DNA from: Chionoecetes opilio
Lineage: Eukaryota; Arthropoda; Malacostraca; Decapoda; Majidae
Length of the DNA stretch: 64,000 nt
Assembly: GCA_016584305.1 (NCBI GenBank)
Contig: JACEEZ010006000.1
Location: forward strand, 7,501 to 71,500
Reading direction: 5' to 3'
How positions within the stretch are numbered: the stretch's first letter is position 1; every line of letters begins with the position of its first letter. A program made the translations under genes and the position numbers. Shown piece after piece: positions 63,415 to 64,000 of this stretch. The notes beneath the pieces are model-generated. The model was not told the DNA's origin, made no database searches, and saw only the letters and a program-made list of their open reading frames with translations.

Positions 63415-63649
63415 TCAGCCCACGTGACCACTAACAGCCAATCAGAGGCGTTGCTGTGACCACTCGCGGCCAATCAGCGAACATGTTGTGATCTTGTTCC
63501 GGGAATAGACAGAATTAGTCATCTGGACCAAAATACTGTGTAGTAAACTTGTATTCTTCGGTCATTTCTCGTGGTTTAGGACTTGACCGTTCAACATGAA
63601 TTAGCAAGCGTGTGTATGAAGGAAGTGGCCGCGTCCTAAGGAGGTAAGG
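63415..63649 (+). promoter_or_regulatory. Candidate promoter and 5' exon (E-box, two CCAAT boxes, donor)
   Basis: CACGTG at 63421-63426, then CCAATCAG at 63438-63445 and again at 63470-63477 (32 bp, about three helical turns). A candidate non-coding exon ends at GAG|GTAAGG (63641-63649). This cluster, near the window edge and free of repeats, suggests a plus-strand gene continuing beyond 64 kb. The minus ORF over the same DNA (63515-63931) is not recognisable. Confidence 0.35.
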
Positions 63650-64000
63650 AGACTGTGGTGTCCGGTGAGGAGCGAATGTGGTGTCTAAATAGAGGAGAGG
63701 GAAGGGTGAGGCACGCTTGCTGATCCTGCTTGCCAAGGTGTAGGCAGTCAGGAGTCCTCGCACCCCTCCACCACTCTTATTTACCTCCTGACACTCCCAC
63801 CACTCAACACACACACTTATAAGACCCATCGTTTTGTGATTACGTGTGCTAAATGTCACGGTTAGACGTCCACTGTTAGCTATGAGAGCGAACGTTGCTT
63901 CTCGATCAATGGCCTGACAGCAATAGTGCAACAGTAGGAAAGTTTTATCAGGTCACAAATATGGGAAACAAATGCATCATACAAGAATAAACAGCCAAAA

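Noticed and set aside
63515..63931. 138-codon minus ORF
   Set aside because: No recognisable domain, biased composition, and it overlaps a promoter-like region on plus; not supported as a gene.

Overview
The window looks like animal nuclear DNA, most probably arthropod and perhaps a decapod crustacean. This is inferred from: three conserved metazoan genes split into short GT-AG exons; exact (CCTAA)n/(TTAGG)n tracts, the arthropod telomere unit; very heavy micro- and minisatellite content; and dense DNA-transposon and CR1-type LINE debris. No prokaryotic or organellar features were seen.

Three genes were reconstructed exon by exon, all on the minus strand. (1) An NRAMP/DMT1/Malvolio-type Mn2+/Fe2+ transporter: ten coding exons between 30593 and 18751, joining in frame to 554 residues, with only the last C-terminal exon not found. 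(2) Ribosomal protein S5: five coding exons 43760-39188, complete, 215 residues, probably with a 5' exon ending at 45213. (3) TMEM65, a mitochondrial inner-membrane protein: five exons 54018-49266, complete, 295 residues. A plus-strand signal-peptide exon at 37136-37192 lies head to head with a candidate non-coding first exon of the transporter (donor at 36983), which suggests a bidirectional promoter near 37.0-37.1 kb. A second promoter-like region with an E-box and twin CCAAT boxes lies at 63.42-63.65 kb.

Region by region: 0-18.7 kb is intergenic, made of nested MITEs, fold-back elements, a 0.8-kb TAG array, a 1.4-kb GAGAGAGC array, a 38-bp minisatellite, a TTAA-flanked element with an acidic ORF, and a 1.2-kb 24-bp minisatellite. 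18.7-30.6 kb is the NRAMP gene, four of whose introns are largely filled by different minisatellites. 30.6-39.1 kb holds LINE 3' ends, a hAT-like MITE with an exact 8-bp target duplication, and a 5'-truncated LINE with an open reverse transcriptase. 39.2-45.3 kb is RpS5. 45.3-49.2 kb is mostly unassigned. 49.3-54.0 kb is TMEM65. 54.1-64.0 kb has no recognised gene.

The most unusual structure is a set of four fold-back elements (34.4-36.4, 37.23-37.57, 44.24-44.63 and 52.89-53.42 kb). Their arms differ in sequence, except that the first and third are related, yet all enclose a telomere-type (CCTAA)n core. Three have GG-starting ends and 8-9-bp target duplications. A second candidate is a 1.29-kb TTAA-bounded element at 13361-14647 whose ORF resembles the start of P2X7 'ballast'-type proteins.
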